A stretch of DNA of 55,336 bases, taken from Akkermansia muciniphila (GTDB lineage: Bacteria; Verrucomicrobiota; Verrucomicrobiia; Verrucomicrobiales; V1-33). Under the pieces are notes generated by a model that did not search any database, was not told the DNA's origin, and worked only from the letters and a program-made list of their open reading frames with translations. Made by a program: the position numbers and the translations under genes. Positions 32,662-41,500 of this stretch are shown in pieces. The stretch covers positions 1-55,336 of the forward strand of contig CALQSQ010000032.1 in assembly GCA_943333275.1 (NCBI GenBank). Reading direction: 5' to 3'. Each line of letters begins with the position of its first letter. Positions within the stretch are counted from its first letter, which is position 1.

Positions 32662-33684
32662 ATGAAATTTTCATTCCGTGGAGCCCCCCTGGGTGTGAGC
32701 AATCCATTGCTTTTACTCATGGCGGCCTGTTCGCTCAGCCGGGCTGAGGACGCAGCGAAAATTCCGCCCGTTCCTCCACCTTCTGAGACCGAACTTCGGA
32801 CCGTCATCACCAAAGGCCTTGGTTTCCTGGCCACCGCCGGCGACCAATGGATGGCGGACAAAAACTGCATCAGTTGCCATCACCTTGCCGGACTGGTGTG
32901 GAGTCATCGTGAGGCAAAAGCGCGTGGCTTTGCAGTGGATGAGAAAAAATTTACCGGCTGGATCGCGTGGTGTGATGAAAGGGTGAAGGTGAAGAAGCCC
33001 GGCATCGAAGAGGCGGCGATGATGATTCTGGCATTGCCCGAGCGCCCCGCTCCAGAGTTGAAATCGGTCATCACAGCATTCCAGCAGCCGGACGGAGCGT
33101 GGAAACCCGGCATCCAACTGGCCACCATGCAGAAACGAGGCGCACCCGATGCCCAAACCAACGTCAACCTGCTGGCCCTGCTGGCCCTCGGCACTCCGCA
33201 ACCTCCACCACCCGAATTTGAAGCCGCCCGGGCCAAGGCCCTTGACGCCATGAAGGCGGATGGCAAACCCACCTCCATGGAGTCGATGGTCTTCCATCTC
33301 CACTATGCCCGCCGATTTGGAACCCCGGAGGAAACCAGTGCCCTTCTCCAGGATGTGTTGAAACTCCAACGCGGCGATGGCGGATGGAGTTTTATCAATG
33401 GTGAAAACATGAGCGATCCGCTCGCGAGTGGTCTGGTTCTCCACGTCCTGCAACCCACCGCCGCCGATCCTCCGACCGCCGAAGCCATCAGTCGCGCGCA
33501 GCGTTGGCTCGTCAACTCACAACGGGAAGACGGAAGTTGGGCCATTGACATCACTCATATCAGCAAACTGGACCGCAGCGGAACGGCCAAAGCCAAGTCC
33601 TTTGCGGACACCACTGGCATTTACACCTACTGGGGAACCTCCTGGGCGGTCCTCGGACTGCTGCAGGGAGTGCCGGTGAAATAG
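32662..33684 (+). CDS. Secreted alpha/alpha-toroid (terpene-cyclase-like fold) protein with CxxCH motif
   Basis: The 340-residue product has a signal peptide (hydrophobic core LLLLMAACSLS, cleavage near residue 28), then a CISCHH haem-binding-type motif at residues 72-77. Repeated helical segments with QxxDGxW-like motifs (QQPDGAWKPG, QRGDGGWSF, QREDGSWAI) place it in the squalene-cyclase/prenyltransferase alpha/alpha-barrel superfamily. No DxDD catalytic acid motif of squalene-hopene cyclases is visible, so cyclase activity is not supported. A periplasmic redox or binding protein is more likely. It is monocistronic, divergent from purL (167-base gap) and convergent with the TIM-barrel gene. 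Confidence 0.8.
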   Translation: MKFSFRGAPLGVSNPLLLLMAACSLSRAEDAAKIPPVPPPSETELRTVITKGLGFLATAGDQWMADKNCISCHHLAGLVWSHREAKARGFAVDEKKFTGWIAWCDERVKVKKPGIEEAAMMILALPERPAPELKSVITAFQQPDGAWKPGIQLATMQKRGAPDAQTNVNLLALLALGTPQPPPPEFEAARAKALDAMKADGKPTSMESMVFHLHYARRFGTPEETSALLQDVLKLQRGDGGWSFINGENMSDPLASGLVLHVLQPTAADPPTAEAISRAQRWLVNSQREDGSWAIDITHISKLDRSGTAKAKSFADTTGIYTYWGTSWAVLGLLQGVPVK

Positions 33685-33720
33685 GCCGGTTGGGAATGCA
33701 ATTCCGTCGCAGGGCGAGCC

Positions 33721-34668
33721 TTACCCAAAATGCTTGCGCAACTCCGCGAGACTTTTTGGAACGGCGGTCAGCGGCGATTCCTTGCCCTCGAATTCCAGGG
33801 AAATGTAACCGCGGAATTTTGCATCACGCATCAGCTGGGCGATCTTTCCGTAGTCCAGATCCAGCGTATACCAACGGCCACCGCCGTAGTAGGTCTTGGC
33901 CTGCATCAGCACGGTTTTGGGGGCAAGTTGGGCCAGTTTCGGATAGGGATCTTCAAGGAAATTTCCTGTATCCAGCGTGACCTGTAGCCAGGGGGATTTG
34001 AGTTCATCGACAATCCGCAGCACGCCCTCCGCGCTGATGCCGAGGCCCCAGTGATTTTCCAGACCCATGATGACGCCCCGCTTTTCCGCCTCGGGAATGA
34101 GTTGGGCGAAGGCCTCGATCACCCATTTGAAACCGTCCTCGTCGGTGTAGCCCTCCAGGCGTGGTTCGATGCCCTTGTTCTTCATGAGTTCATCGAAATC
34201 CTTGCTCGTGCCCCAGCGTCCGGTGTTCACGCGGATCGTGGGTATGCCGAGATCATAGGCCTGCTCCAGGAACATGGCGGTCTTCAGCACATGCTCGCGG
34301 CGCTTGTCCTCCTGCGGCATAAGAAAGCCCTGGTGCGTGGAGAGCCCCATCAGATCAAGCCCCAGCGTAAACGCCCGCCGTTTGATTTTCATCAGCGTCT
34401 GCGGCGAGAAATCGTCCATCTGCACCTGGAGAATTTCCACGCCGTCGAATCCCATGTCGGCGGCGAGTTCGAGACATTTCTCAATCGATGCAAACTCCCC
34501 GCGATCAAATCCCCAGAACGAATACGTGGAGACGCCGATGCGGTTCTTGATCACGGGCGGCGGGACGACGGGTGGGGAGGGATCTGGGTCGGCAGCACTG
34601 GCGGTGCCGGCGGCGGCGGCCAGCAGGCTGTGATTCAGGAAATGGCGTCGGTTCATGATGGTCGTCAT
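33721..34668 (-). CDS. Exported xylose-isomerase-like TIM-barrel protein (sugar phosphate isomerase/epimerase family)
   Basis: The 315-residue product has an export leader with NRRHFLNHSLLAAAAGTASA (Tat-like, RR at residues 7-8) and a Pro-rich spacer. An AP_endonuc_2/xylose-isomerase-like barrel follows, with the metal-ligand Glu and His/Asp motifs GVEIL, GLENHWG (Glu), TLDTGN and SLEFEG. Such proteins in PVC bacteria usually act on sugars or sugar acids in the periplasm; the substrate is unknown. A second start, 4 codons later at 34656, would place the RR pair closer to the N-terminus. Confidence 0.85.
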   Translation of the reverse strand: MTTIMNRRHFLNHSLLAAAAGTASAADPDPSPPVVPPPVIKNRIGVSTYSFWGFDRGEFASIEKCLELAADMGFDGVEILQVQMDDFSPQTLMKIKRRAFTLGLDLMGLSTHQGFLMPQEDKRREHVLKTAMFLEQAYDLGIPTIRVNTGRWGTSKDFDELMKNKGIEPRLEGYTDEDGFKWVIEAFAQLIPEAEKRGVIMGLENHWGLGISAEGVLRIVDELKSPWLQVTLDTGNFLEDPYPKLAQLAPKTVLMQAKTYYGGGRWYTLDLDYGKIAQLMRDAKFRGYISLEFEGKESPLTAVPKSLAELRKHFG

Positions 34669-34708
34669 TTATCCCAATTCGGCCACCTCTGGCGAGGAAT
34701 ATCTTGTC

Positions 34709-35089
34709 CTACTTTCTCGAATTGTGCATCGCCCGGTCCTTCGCCTGATCCAGAAGTTTGTCGGTGTCTGAGGCGGTGTCCTCATCCTCGGTCTTCCGGG
34801 CTTTAAGGTTGGGTTTCCTGGAGGCTCCGTAATCGGCCTCGGGTTTGTTGGCCAGTTTCTTGAAATCCAAACGCTCGCTGAACAATCCGCCGATGCCCAT
34901 CCCAGCACCCGCACTCAGCATGGCGGCAAACAAGGTGACCATGGCCATTTCGCCCATGCTCGGACGGAAGCGCGGGTTGGGCTGGCGGCGCCGGTAGTAT
35001 TGCAGCACGGGAAGACTGGCCGTCATAAAAATGAGGAAGACGATGCACTGCGGCCGGTACATTAAAAAGAAATCACGCAAACTGTTCAT
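34709..35089 (-). CDS. Small membrane protein of unknown function
   Basis: The 126-residue product has two hydrophobic segments, IVFLIFMTASLPVLQYY (about residues 16-32) and MVTLFAAMLSAGAGMGIGGLF (about 50-70). They are separated by an Arg/Pro-rich loop and followed by a highly charged cytoplasmic-looking tail with DEDTASDTDKLLDQAKDRA. No family was recognised. It lies on the same strand as its neighbours, with 106 bases after the FmdB-like gene. Confidence 0.65.
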   Translation of the reverse strand: MNSLRDFFLMYRPQCIVFLIFMTASLPVLQYYRRRQPNPRFRPSMGEMAMVTLFAAMLSAGAGMGIGGLFSERLDFKKLANKPEADYGASRKPNLKARKTEDEDTASDTDKLLDQAKDRAMHNSRK

Positions 35090-35195
35090 GGGTTGGGGAG
35101 GGGGAGGCTATCTTAGCTCCCGGAGGTGGGAAAGTCCATGCAAATGCGCTTGTTCAAGCGCGCCATCGCCAGCTCTGAAGGCACAAATGGACCGC

Positions 35196-35540
35196 CTAGG
35201 ATGAGGAGGACGTGCTCGAGGATGCGGGTGCGGCGGTCGGGGCCGCCTTGGTTTCCTTCGCGGGTGCGCTGGAGCCGCCCTCCTTCACGGCCGGAGCCGG
35301 GGTGGCGGGCGCGCTGGCGGCGCTGTCGCTCTTGGCGCCGGCCTTGTAGGACTCGCTGCGGTAGTCGGTAACGTAGAAGCCGGATCCTTTGAACACAAAG
35401 CCCGCACCCACGCCGAGCTGGCGTTTCATGGGTCCGGGGCAGGCTTCGTCCTGGCACTTGGTGAGGTGCGGGTCCTTCATGGATTGAAAGATCTCGAAAT
35501 GTTTACCGCAGGCGGTGCAAACGTAATCGTAGTTGGGCAT
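35196..35540 (-). CDS. FmdB-family zinc-ribbon protein
   Basis: The 114-residue product begins MPNYDYVCTACGKHFEIF, the characteristic FmdB/CxxC-CxxC regulatory zinc-ribbon start, with a second Cys pair in KCQDEACPG. The conserved FKGSGFYVTDYR motif follows. The C-terminal half is a low-complexity Ala/Pro/Ser/Lys tail ending in a run of serines, common in this family. Despite the historical FmdB name, the molecular function is unknown. The ATG at 35540 gives the canonical start. Confidence 0.9.
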   Translation of the reverse strand: MPNYDYVCTACGKHFEIFQSMKDPHLTKCQDEACPGPMKRQLGVGAGFVFKGSGFYVTDYRSESYKAGAKSDSAASAPATPAPAVKEGGSSAPAKETKAAPTAAPASSSTSSSS

Positions 35541-35614
35541 GGGAGTGTGAGTTGGGGGGGGATGCCCACAGATTGGAGGCAATTTGCACGGATGCAAGGG
35601 CGGTGAAATCCCCC

Positions 35615-36436
35615 CTACGCGCGATCCGACCAGTTGCCAAGACGGCGTTTTAATCCCAGCACACTGCGAAGCATCGCAAGGACACTGTCGGTGCCCAGCC
35701 GGCTGTCGGGGCTTTCCTCCCAGGAGATGGGCACGGCAGCGATCTGCTGCCCGGCCTGCAGGAGATGGAAGGTCAGGTCGATATCGAAGCAATAGTGCAT
35801 TTCCGTCAGCTGCGGGGCAATTTTCCGATACGCCTCGGTGCGCACCAGCTTGAATCCGCATTGGGTGTCGGGCACGGGGAAATGGAACAGCCTGGCCACC
35901 AGCTTGCGAAAGACCGAGCCGGAGACCTTGCGTTTGAACATACGGCGCACCTGCGTGTCCTCCTCGCCCGTGCGAACGGCCCAGACCGCGCCCTCCTGGG
36001 CATCGGAGTATTGGCGGATCACCCGCAGGACTTCCTCGGGGGAAATGGCTCCGTCTGCATCCACGAATCCCACCCACGCGGTGGTCTCGTCCGCCGTATT
36101 CCAGCCGGTGTAAACCGCCGCACCCTTTCCCTGGTTCACCGGATTGCAGATCGGCGGCAGGAGAATGGGGTAGCGGCGTTGCAGGTCACCGACCCAGAGT
36201 TTCAACCAGGCCTGTTGTTCCTCGCCCGAACCGTCATCCACGATGAGGACTTTCACCGGCAGACGGCTGTGGTCCAGGGACTCGACGAGTCGGGGCAGGA
36301 AGCGGGGGAGTCGGTCGCGTTCGCGATAGCAGGGGATAACGAGGAGGGTTTCTTGGGGCACTGCGCTGAACGTGACGAGAATGCGCGGAGCGTAAAGGCC
36401 TAACTCGCGGAAATGCAGAACCACCCCCATTCTCAT
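35615..36436 (-). CDS. Family 2 glycosyltransferase (DPM1/ALG5-like polyprenyl-phosphate sugar transferase)
   Basis: The product is about 273 residues. It has the GT-A motifs VIPCYRERDRL, VLIVDDGSG, NQGKGAAVYTGW and the metal-binding VDADG, followed by the DTQCGFKLV motif seen in dolichol-phosphate mannosyl/glucosyl transferases. No transmembrane helix is visible. It probably transfers a sugar from a nucleotide donor to a polyprenyl phosphate. The start is uncertain: ATGs at 36436 and 36430 are possible, and the conserved domain only begins near residue 30. The frame continues open far upstream, antisense to nuoF, but that part is not coding. Confidence 0.85.
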   Translation of the reverse strand: MRMGVVLHFRELGLYAPRILVTFSAVPQETLLVIPCYRERDRLPRFLPRLVESLDHSRLPVKVLIVDDGSGEEQQAWLKLWVGDLQRRYPILLPPICNPVNQGKGAAVYTGWNTADETTAWVGFVDADGAISPEEVLRVIRQYSDAQEGAVWAVRTGEEDTQVRRMFKRKVSGSVFRKLVARLFHFPVPDTQCGFKLVRTEAYRKIAPQLTEMHYCFDIDLTFHLLQAGQQIAAVPISWEESPDSRLGTDSVLAMLRSVLGLKRRLGNWSDRA

Positions 36437-36544
36437 GGAAAAGGAAGGGCCCGCCCCACCCGTCCCACCGCCGATTCCGAGCTTGTGAAATTTTTCACAA
36501 ATTCCTTTTGCCCGATTCCGAACGACTCCCATGTTACCCGCATC

Positions 36545-37942
36545 ATGGCCATCACCTACCTCCCCGGCAAAGCCCCCCATCCCCGCGAACACCGCATGAT
36601 CTTCCGCAATGTGGACCGTGCGGACTGGGACACCTCCCTCGCCCGCTACGAACAGGAAGGCGGCTACTCCATGCTCAAAAAGGCCGTGACCATGGAACCG
36701 AAGGCCATCACCGAGGAAGTGAAAAAATCCGGCCTCCGGGGCCGCGGCGGTGCCGGCTTCCCCACCGGGGTAAAATGGACGTTCATCCCGCCCAACAACA
36801 CGAAGCCCGTTTACCTCATCTGCAATGCCGACGAATCCGAGCCCGGAACCTTCAAGGACCGCTACATCATTCACCAGGATCCCCACCAGCTCATCGAAGG
36901 CATGGCCATTTCCTGCTATGCGGTCGGCGCGCACCTTGCCTACATTTACATCCGTGAGGAATTTCCCGAAGGTGCCCTGATTCTGGAAAAGGCCATCGCC
37001 GAAGCCCGTGCCAACTGGTATCTGGGCAATGGCATCTGCGGATCCAACTATAACCTGGAAATCTACGTCCACCGCGGCGCCGGCGCTTACATCTGCGGCG
37101 AGGAAACCGGCCTGATTGAAAGCCTTGAAGGCAAGCGCCCCTATCCGCGCATCAAGCCCCCTTACTTCCCGGCCGCCCTCGGCCTCTACCTCTGCCCCAC
37201 CATCGTCAACAACGTCGAAAGCCTCTGCCACGTCCGCCATATCATGGAAATGGGCGGCGAGACCTACGCCAAGATGGGCACGCCCAACAACACCGGCACC
37301 CGCATCCTCTGCGTCAGTGGCGATGTCGTCCGCCCCGGCTATTATGAAGTCCAGGTCGGCTCCCTCACCATGGGGGAACTCATCAACGACCTCTGCGGCG
37401 GCCTCAAACCCGGCCGCACCTTGAAAGCCATCATCCCCGGCGGCAGCTCCGCCAAAGTCCTCCGCGCCGACGAAGTCTTCAAACTCAAGCAACCCGACGG
37501 CTCCACCAAGGAACTCACCGTCATGGACATCCCCATGGATTTCGACACCATCGCCAAGTGCGGCACCATGGCCGGCAGCGGCGGCGTCATCATCATGGAC
37601 GATACCCGCGACATGGCCTGGGTCCTCAACAACCTCAACCAGTTCTACGCCCACGAATCCTGCGGCCAGTGCACCCCGTGCCGCGAAGGCAGCCTCTGGA
37701 TGAAGAAAATCAGCGACCGTATCGTCAGCGGCGACGCCTCCCCCGACGACGTCTCCCTCCTCGAATCCGTCGCCTACCAGATCGATGGCAAGACCATCTG
37801 CGCCTTCGGCGAAGCCAGCGCCTGGCCCACCGAAAGCTTCATCGCCAAATTCCGCGATGAACTCACCGCCCGCACCAAATCCGCCAACAAAGGCAAGCTC
37901 GTCGCCGAGGAAGCCCAGCTCGCGGCGGCGGGATTGGATTGA
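36545..37942 (+). CDS. nuoF: NADH-quinone oxidoreductase subunit F (NuoF)
   Basis: The 465-residue product has the FMN/NADH-binding GLRGRGGAGFPTGVKW, NADESEPGTFKDR, YICGEETGLIESLEG and TIVNNVE motifs. It ends with the [4Fe-4S] cluster motif ESCGQCTPCREG. It oxidises NADH via FMN in complex I. The ATG at 36545 gives a conserved family start; an upstream in-frame ATG would add a Pro-rich stretch that overlaps the divergent glycosyltransferase gene. Neither nuoE nor nuoG flanks it, so the gene is detached from the usual nuo operon. The nearby downstream DNA is repeat, not gene. Confidence 0.96.
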   Translation: MAITYLPGKAPHPREHRMIFRNVDRADWDTSLARYEQEGGYSMLKKAVTMEPKAITEEVKKSGLRGRGGAGFPTGVKWTFIPPNNTKPVYLICNADESEPGTFKDRYIIHQDPHQLIEGMAISCYAVGAHLAYIYIREEFPEGALILEKAIAEARANWYLGNGICGSNYNLEIYVHRGAGAYICGEETGLIESLEGKRPYPRIKPPYFPAALGLYLCPTIVNNVESLCHVRHIMEMGGETYAKMGTPNNTGTRILCVSGDVVRPGYYEVQVGSLTMGELINDLCGGLKPGRTLKAIIPGGSSAKVLRADEVFKLKQPDGSTKELTVMDIPMDFDTIAKCGTMAGSGGVIIMDDTRDMAWVLNNLNQFYAHESCGQCTPCREGSLWMKKISDRIVSGDASPDDVSLLESVAYQIDGKTICAFGEASAWPTESFIAKFRDELTARTKSANKGKLVAEEAQLAAAGLD

Positions 37943-38183
37943 GAACCGGCCTAGTCGGACTGCTTCTGGAAGCCGGTTGAAAAGTCGTCCGCGGTTCCCG
38001 AGGTCTGCCGGTATGCCGCCTCTATTGAGATGGCTGGCATGGTTTTGGGATGCTGGAAAAATGCCGCGCTGTTTTCAACGGATGCTCAACTGCGCGGAAT
38101 CCCGCGCCTTTGATCCCTGCTGATCAAATCTTCGATGACCTGCATTGGGGCCACGGCGCAGTCAGCCCCAAAGGGGCGCAACA

Positions 38184-38320
38184 TGCCAGCCCAGGGCAAC
38201 GCCCTGGGTTTGATCGGCAAAGGCTCCCAAGCCCTGAGGGGGCGGGACAACGGTTGTGCCGCCCCTTCAGGGCTTGATGCTATGGAAACGCATAACCCAG
38301 GGCGTTGCCCTGGGCTGGCA
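38184..38320. repeat. Long nested hairpin repeat element
   Basis: A perfect 27-bp inverted repeat (38184-38210 and 38294-38320) flanks a second, nearly perfect inverted pair (38229-38245 and 38259-38275), so the whole 137-bp segment can fold into one long hairpin. The outer arms contain the internal palindrome CCCAGGGCAACGCCCTGGG. The element lies between nuoF and the nuclease-helicase gene. Its structure resembles REP or MITE-like dispersed repeats found in PVC genomes. It could also stop transcription from both sides. Confidence 0.85.
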
Positions 38321-38544
38321 TCTGCCGCGCCGTTGGCGCTCAAAGCCGGCGTCTGGCCGAGGATGTCCGCGCGGCGTTGGAACTGGCCGAAATGCTAGTC
38401 GTCGAGATCGTTGCGGTCCGCCAGCGCCACGAGCGTCGGGTTCTGCATCGCCGGATGACCGTGATGTTCTCTGACGTTGTAAGTCATTTCAATGAAAAGT
38501 CGTTCTTGAGGGAGAACTGAGCGAAATCCCTTACTCCGGACGGT
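38321..38544. other. Intergenic region downstream of the hairpin element
   Basis: No gene can be supported here. A 30-codon minus-strand frame (38487-38395) reads MTYNVREHHGHPAMQNPTLV and onward without awkward codons, and could be the tail of a decayed gene, but nothing identifies it. The preceding 240 bases (37943-38183) after nuoF also hold no recognisable gene. Confidence 0.4.
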
Positions 38545-41500
38545 TCACTTATTCGCCAGCAATTTTGCCAGTGAAGACCCACGGGGCAGACCGCGTTGGC
38601 CTTTGTAGAGGGCGCCTGAAATGCCGCTCCACTTCTCACCGGGCGCACCTACCACATCACCAGATGTGTGTTCCGGCCAGTGACCTGTCCTTTTGTGATG
38701 AGCAACTGCCCATTTTCGAATTTGCTCAAAGGTTAGTGGTGGAAGTGCCAAATGGTTTCGGACTCCCCGCTTCTCGGACAAGAGTTCTGCCAGCGAAGAA
38801 CCGCGGGGCAGGCTGCGTCTGCCGAAGGCAAGCGCTCCATTGATATTCACCCACTTCTCACCCGGTTCACCAAACACTTCACCAGACTTTTGATTTGGCC
38901 ACTGGCCAGTTTTTTGGTAGTGCGCATCGGCCCACCGCAGGATTTGGTCAGCGGTCAGGTCGGGCAGATATTGGCTGTTTCTGACGTTTCGCTTTTCAGC
39001 TAGCAGTTGCGCCAGTGAATATCCGCCGGGCAGTCCGCGTAGCCCTTGGTGGAGTGCCGTGCTTATATTTTCCCATTTCTCGCCGGGAGCGCCAAGCACT
39101 TCGCCAGATTTTCCGTTCGGCCATGCGCCGGTTTTCTGGTGGTGCACATCGGCCCATTTGAGGATCAGCTTCGAACTTAGGTTTTGAAGTTGCCCCCTGT
39201 TTCGGACACCTCGCCTCTCGGCCAGCAGTTTTGGTAGTGATGAACCGCCAGGCAAGCTACGTTGGCCGACGGCAAGCGCATTTTTGATGTTTCCCCATTT
39301 CTCACCCGGTGCGCCCAGCACTTTACCAGAAGTGGATTTGGGCCAAGCCCCCGTTTTCTGATGGTGAGCGTCTACCCACTCAAGAATTTGCTCAATGGTT
39401 AGATCTGGCAGGTCCTTTATATTTCGGACGTAGCGCTTCTCGGCCAGAAGTCGCGCCAATGAAGAACCTCCGGGCAGAGTGCGTCGGCCGAGGGCCAGCG
39501 CGCTATCGATATTCGACCATTTTTCACTCGGTTCATCAAGCACTTCACCAGACTTTTGATTTGGCCACTGGCCTGTCTTTATGTTGTGCGCATCTGCCCA
39601 TTTGAGAATCTGCTTAATGGATAGGTCTGGAAGTGCTAAATGGTTTCGGACGCCTCGTTTCTCAGTCAGCAGTTTTGCCAGTGATGAGCCACCGGGCAGG
39701 CCGCGTAAACCGAGTCGGAGGCCGTTTTCTACACTTCTCCACTTCTCACTTGGTATGCCTAGCACAGCACCAGAAGATTCTCTTGGCCACTCATCGGTTT
39801 TCTGGTGGTGCACATCTGCCCATTTCAGAATCTGCTCAATGGTCAGTGGCGGAATATCCCCCCTGTTTCTGACACCTCGTTTCTCCGCCAGCAGTTGTGC
39901 CAGCGAAGAGCCGCCGGCAAGGCCGCGAATACCGCTTTGGAGCGCACTGTTAATAGCACTCCATTTCTCACTCGGCGCATCAAGCACGACACCAGACTTT
40001 TGGTTGGGCCAGTCCCCGGTCTTCAGGTGGTGCGCATCTGCCCATTTTAGAATTTGCTTAATGCTCAGGCTTGGGAGTGCTAAATGGTTTCGGACACCTC
40101 GCTTGTCCGACAACAGTTGTGCCAGTGACGAACCACCGCGCAGGCTACGAAAACCGAGTCGGAGGCCGTTTTCTACACTCCCCCATTTCTCACCCGGTGC
40201 GCACACTACGTCGCCAGAGTTTAATTTCGGCCACTCCCCGGTTTTCTGGTGGTGCACATCTGCCCATTTGAGAATCTGCTCAACGGTCAGGTCTGGGAGG
40301 GCCTGAATATTTCGGACGCCTCGGTTCTCGGCCAGCAGTTGTGCCAGTGACGAGCTACCGGGCAGGCTGCGTTGGCCTTGGCTAAGAGCAGCGTTGATGT
40401 TCCACCATTTTTCACCGGGCGCATCAAGCACGTCACCGGATTTTCCCTTCGGCCATGCACCTTTTTTTCGGTGATGAGCATCCGCCCATAGCAGAATCTG
40501 CTCAATGGTTAGTGGTGGAAGGCCACCTATGTTTCGGAGACCTCGCATCTCCGCCAGCAGTTGTGCCAGTGAGGAGCCGCCGGGCAGGCCTCGCTTGCCG
40601 TCGTAAAGCGATGTGTGGATGTTCATCCATTTCTCACCTGGTGCTCCCAGCACGTCACCAGAATTTACTTTCGGCCACGCACCGTTTTTCCGGTGATGAG
40701 CATCCGCCCATTTTAGAATCTGTTTAATAGTCAGGCCTGGAAGAGTTTGCCTATTTCTGACGCCTCGCTGCTCAGTTAGCAGTTGTGCGAGAGAAGATCC
40801 CCCGGGCAGGCTTCGTCCACCTCCATAAAGGGCAGAGTGAATATTCATCCATTTCTCGCCCGGTGCGCCGAGCACTTCACCAGAGTTCACGTTTGGCCAC
40901 TGCCCGGTTTTTTGGTGGTGCGCATCAGCCCAGACCAGAATGTGGTCGACGGTCAAATCTGGCAGGTTTCCGATGTTTCTTATACCTCTATTCTCGGCGA
41001 GCAATTGTGCCAATGAATAACCGCCTGGAAGGCCACGCTCACCCCGGAACAGCGCATTTCGGATATTTCCCCATCTCTCACCGGGGGTGCCCAGCACCTC
41101 GCCAGACTTTTGGTTCGGCCACTTTCCGCTTCTCTGATGATGCGCGTCCGCCCACCTCAAAATTTGCTCAATGGTGAGGTTTGGAGGAGGAGTTATCGAC
41201 CGGACGGTCCGTAGATAAAATGCATCGGCAAATGTCGCATTCAGCCGCGTGGGCAAGTTGATGGTAATCTTCGCGGGCAGATGGGCACGGACTTTTCCCT
41301 GCTTGCCGAGGTTCGTTCGTAAATTATCCAGTTCGCTGGCCAGCTGATCGTCGTGCGAGCGCAGGGCGCGGAGAACGCGCCAGACCTGTTTGAACGAAGA
41401 ATCCTCCAGAACTTTTTCCTCGTCCTCGTCGCTGGAAATATAGACGGGCAGGATGATGACGCCGTGCTGCTTGCGGTCGGCCTTGCGGATGGCGCGGCCC

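Noticed and set aside
32662..33684. Squalene-hopene cyclase
   Set aside because: Only the fold-type repeats are present; the catalytic DxDD motif and full length (about 630 residues) are absent.
36437..37654. Long minus-strand open frame continuing upstream of the glycosyltransferase
   Set aside because: It lies antisense to nuoF, is Gly/Ala/Asp/Val-rich with no domain, and arises from the third-position GC bias of nuoF. Only the part below about 36436 encodes the glycosyltransferase.
38548..41185. CRISPR array
   Set aside because: The repeats are 222 bp, in-frame, contiguous and protein-coding; there are no spacers.
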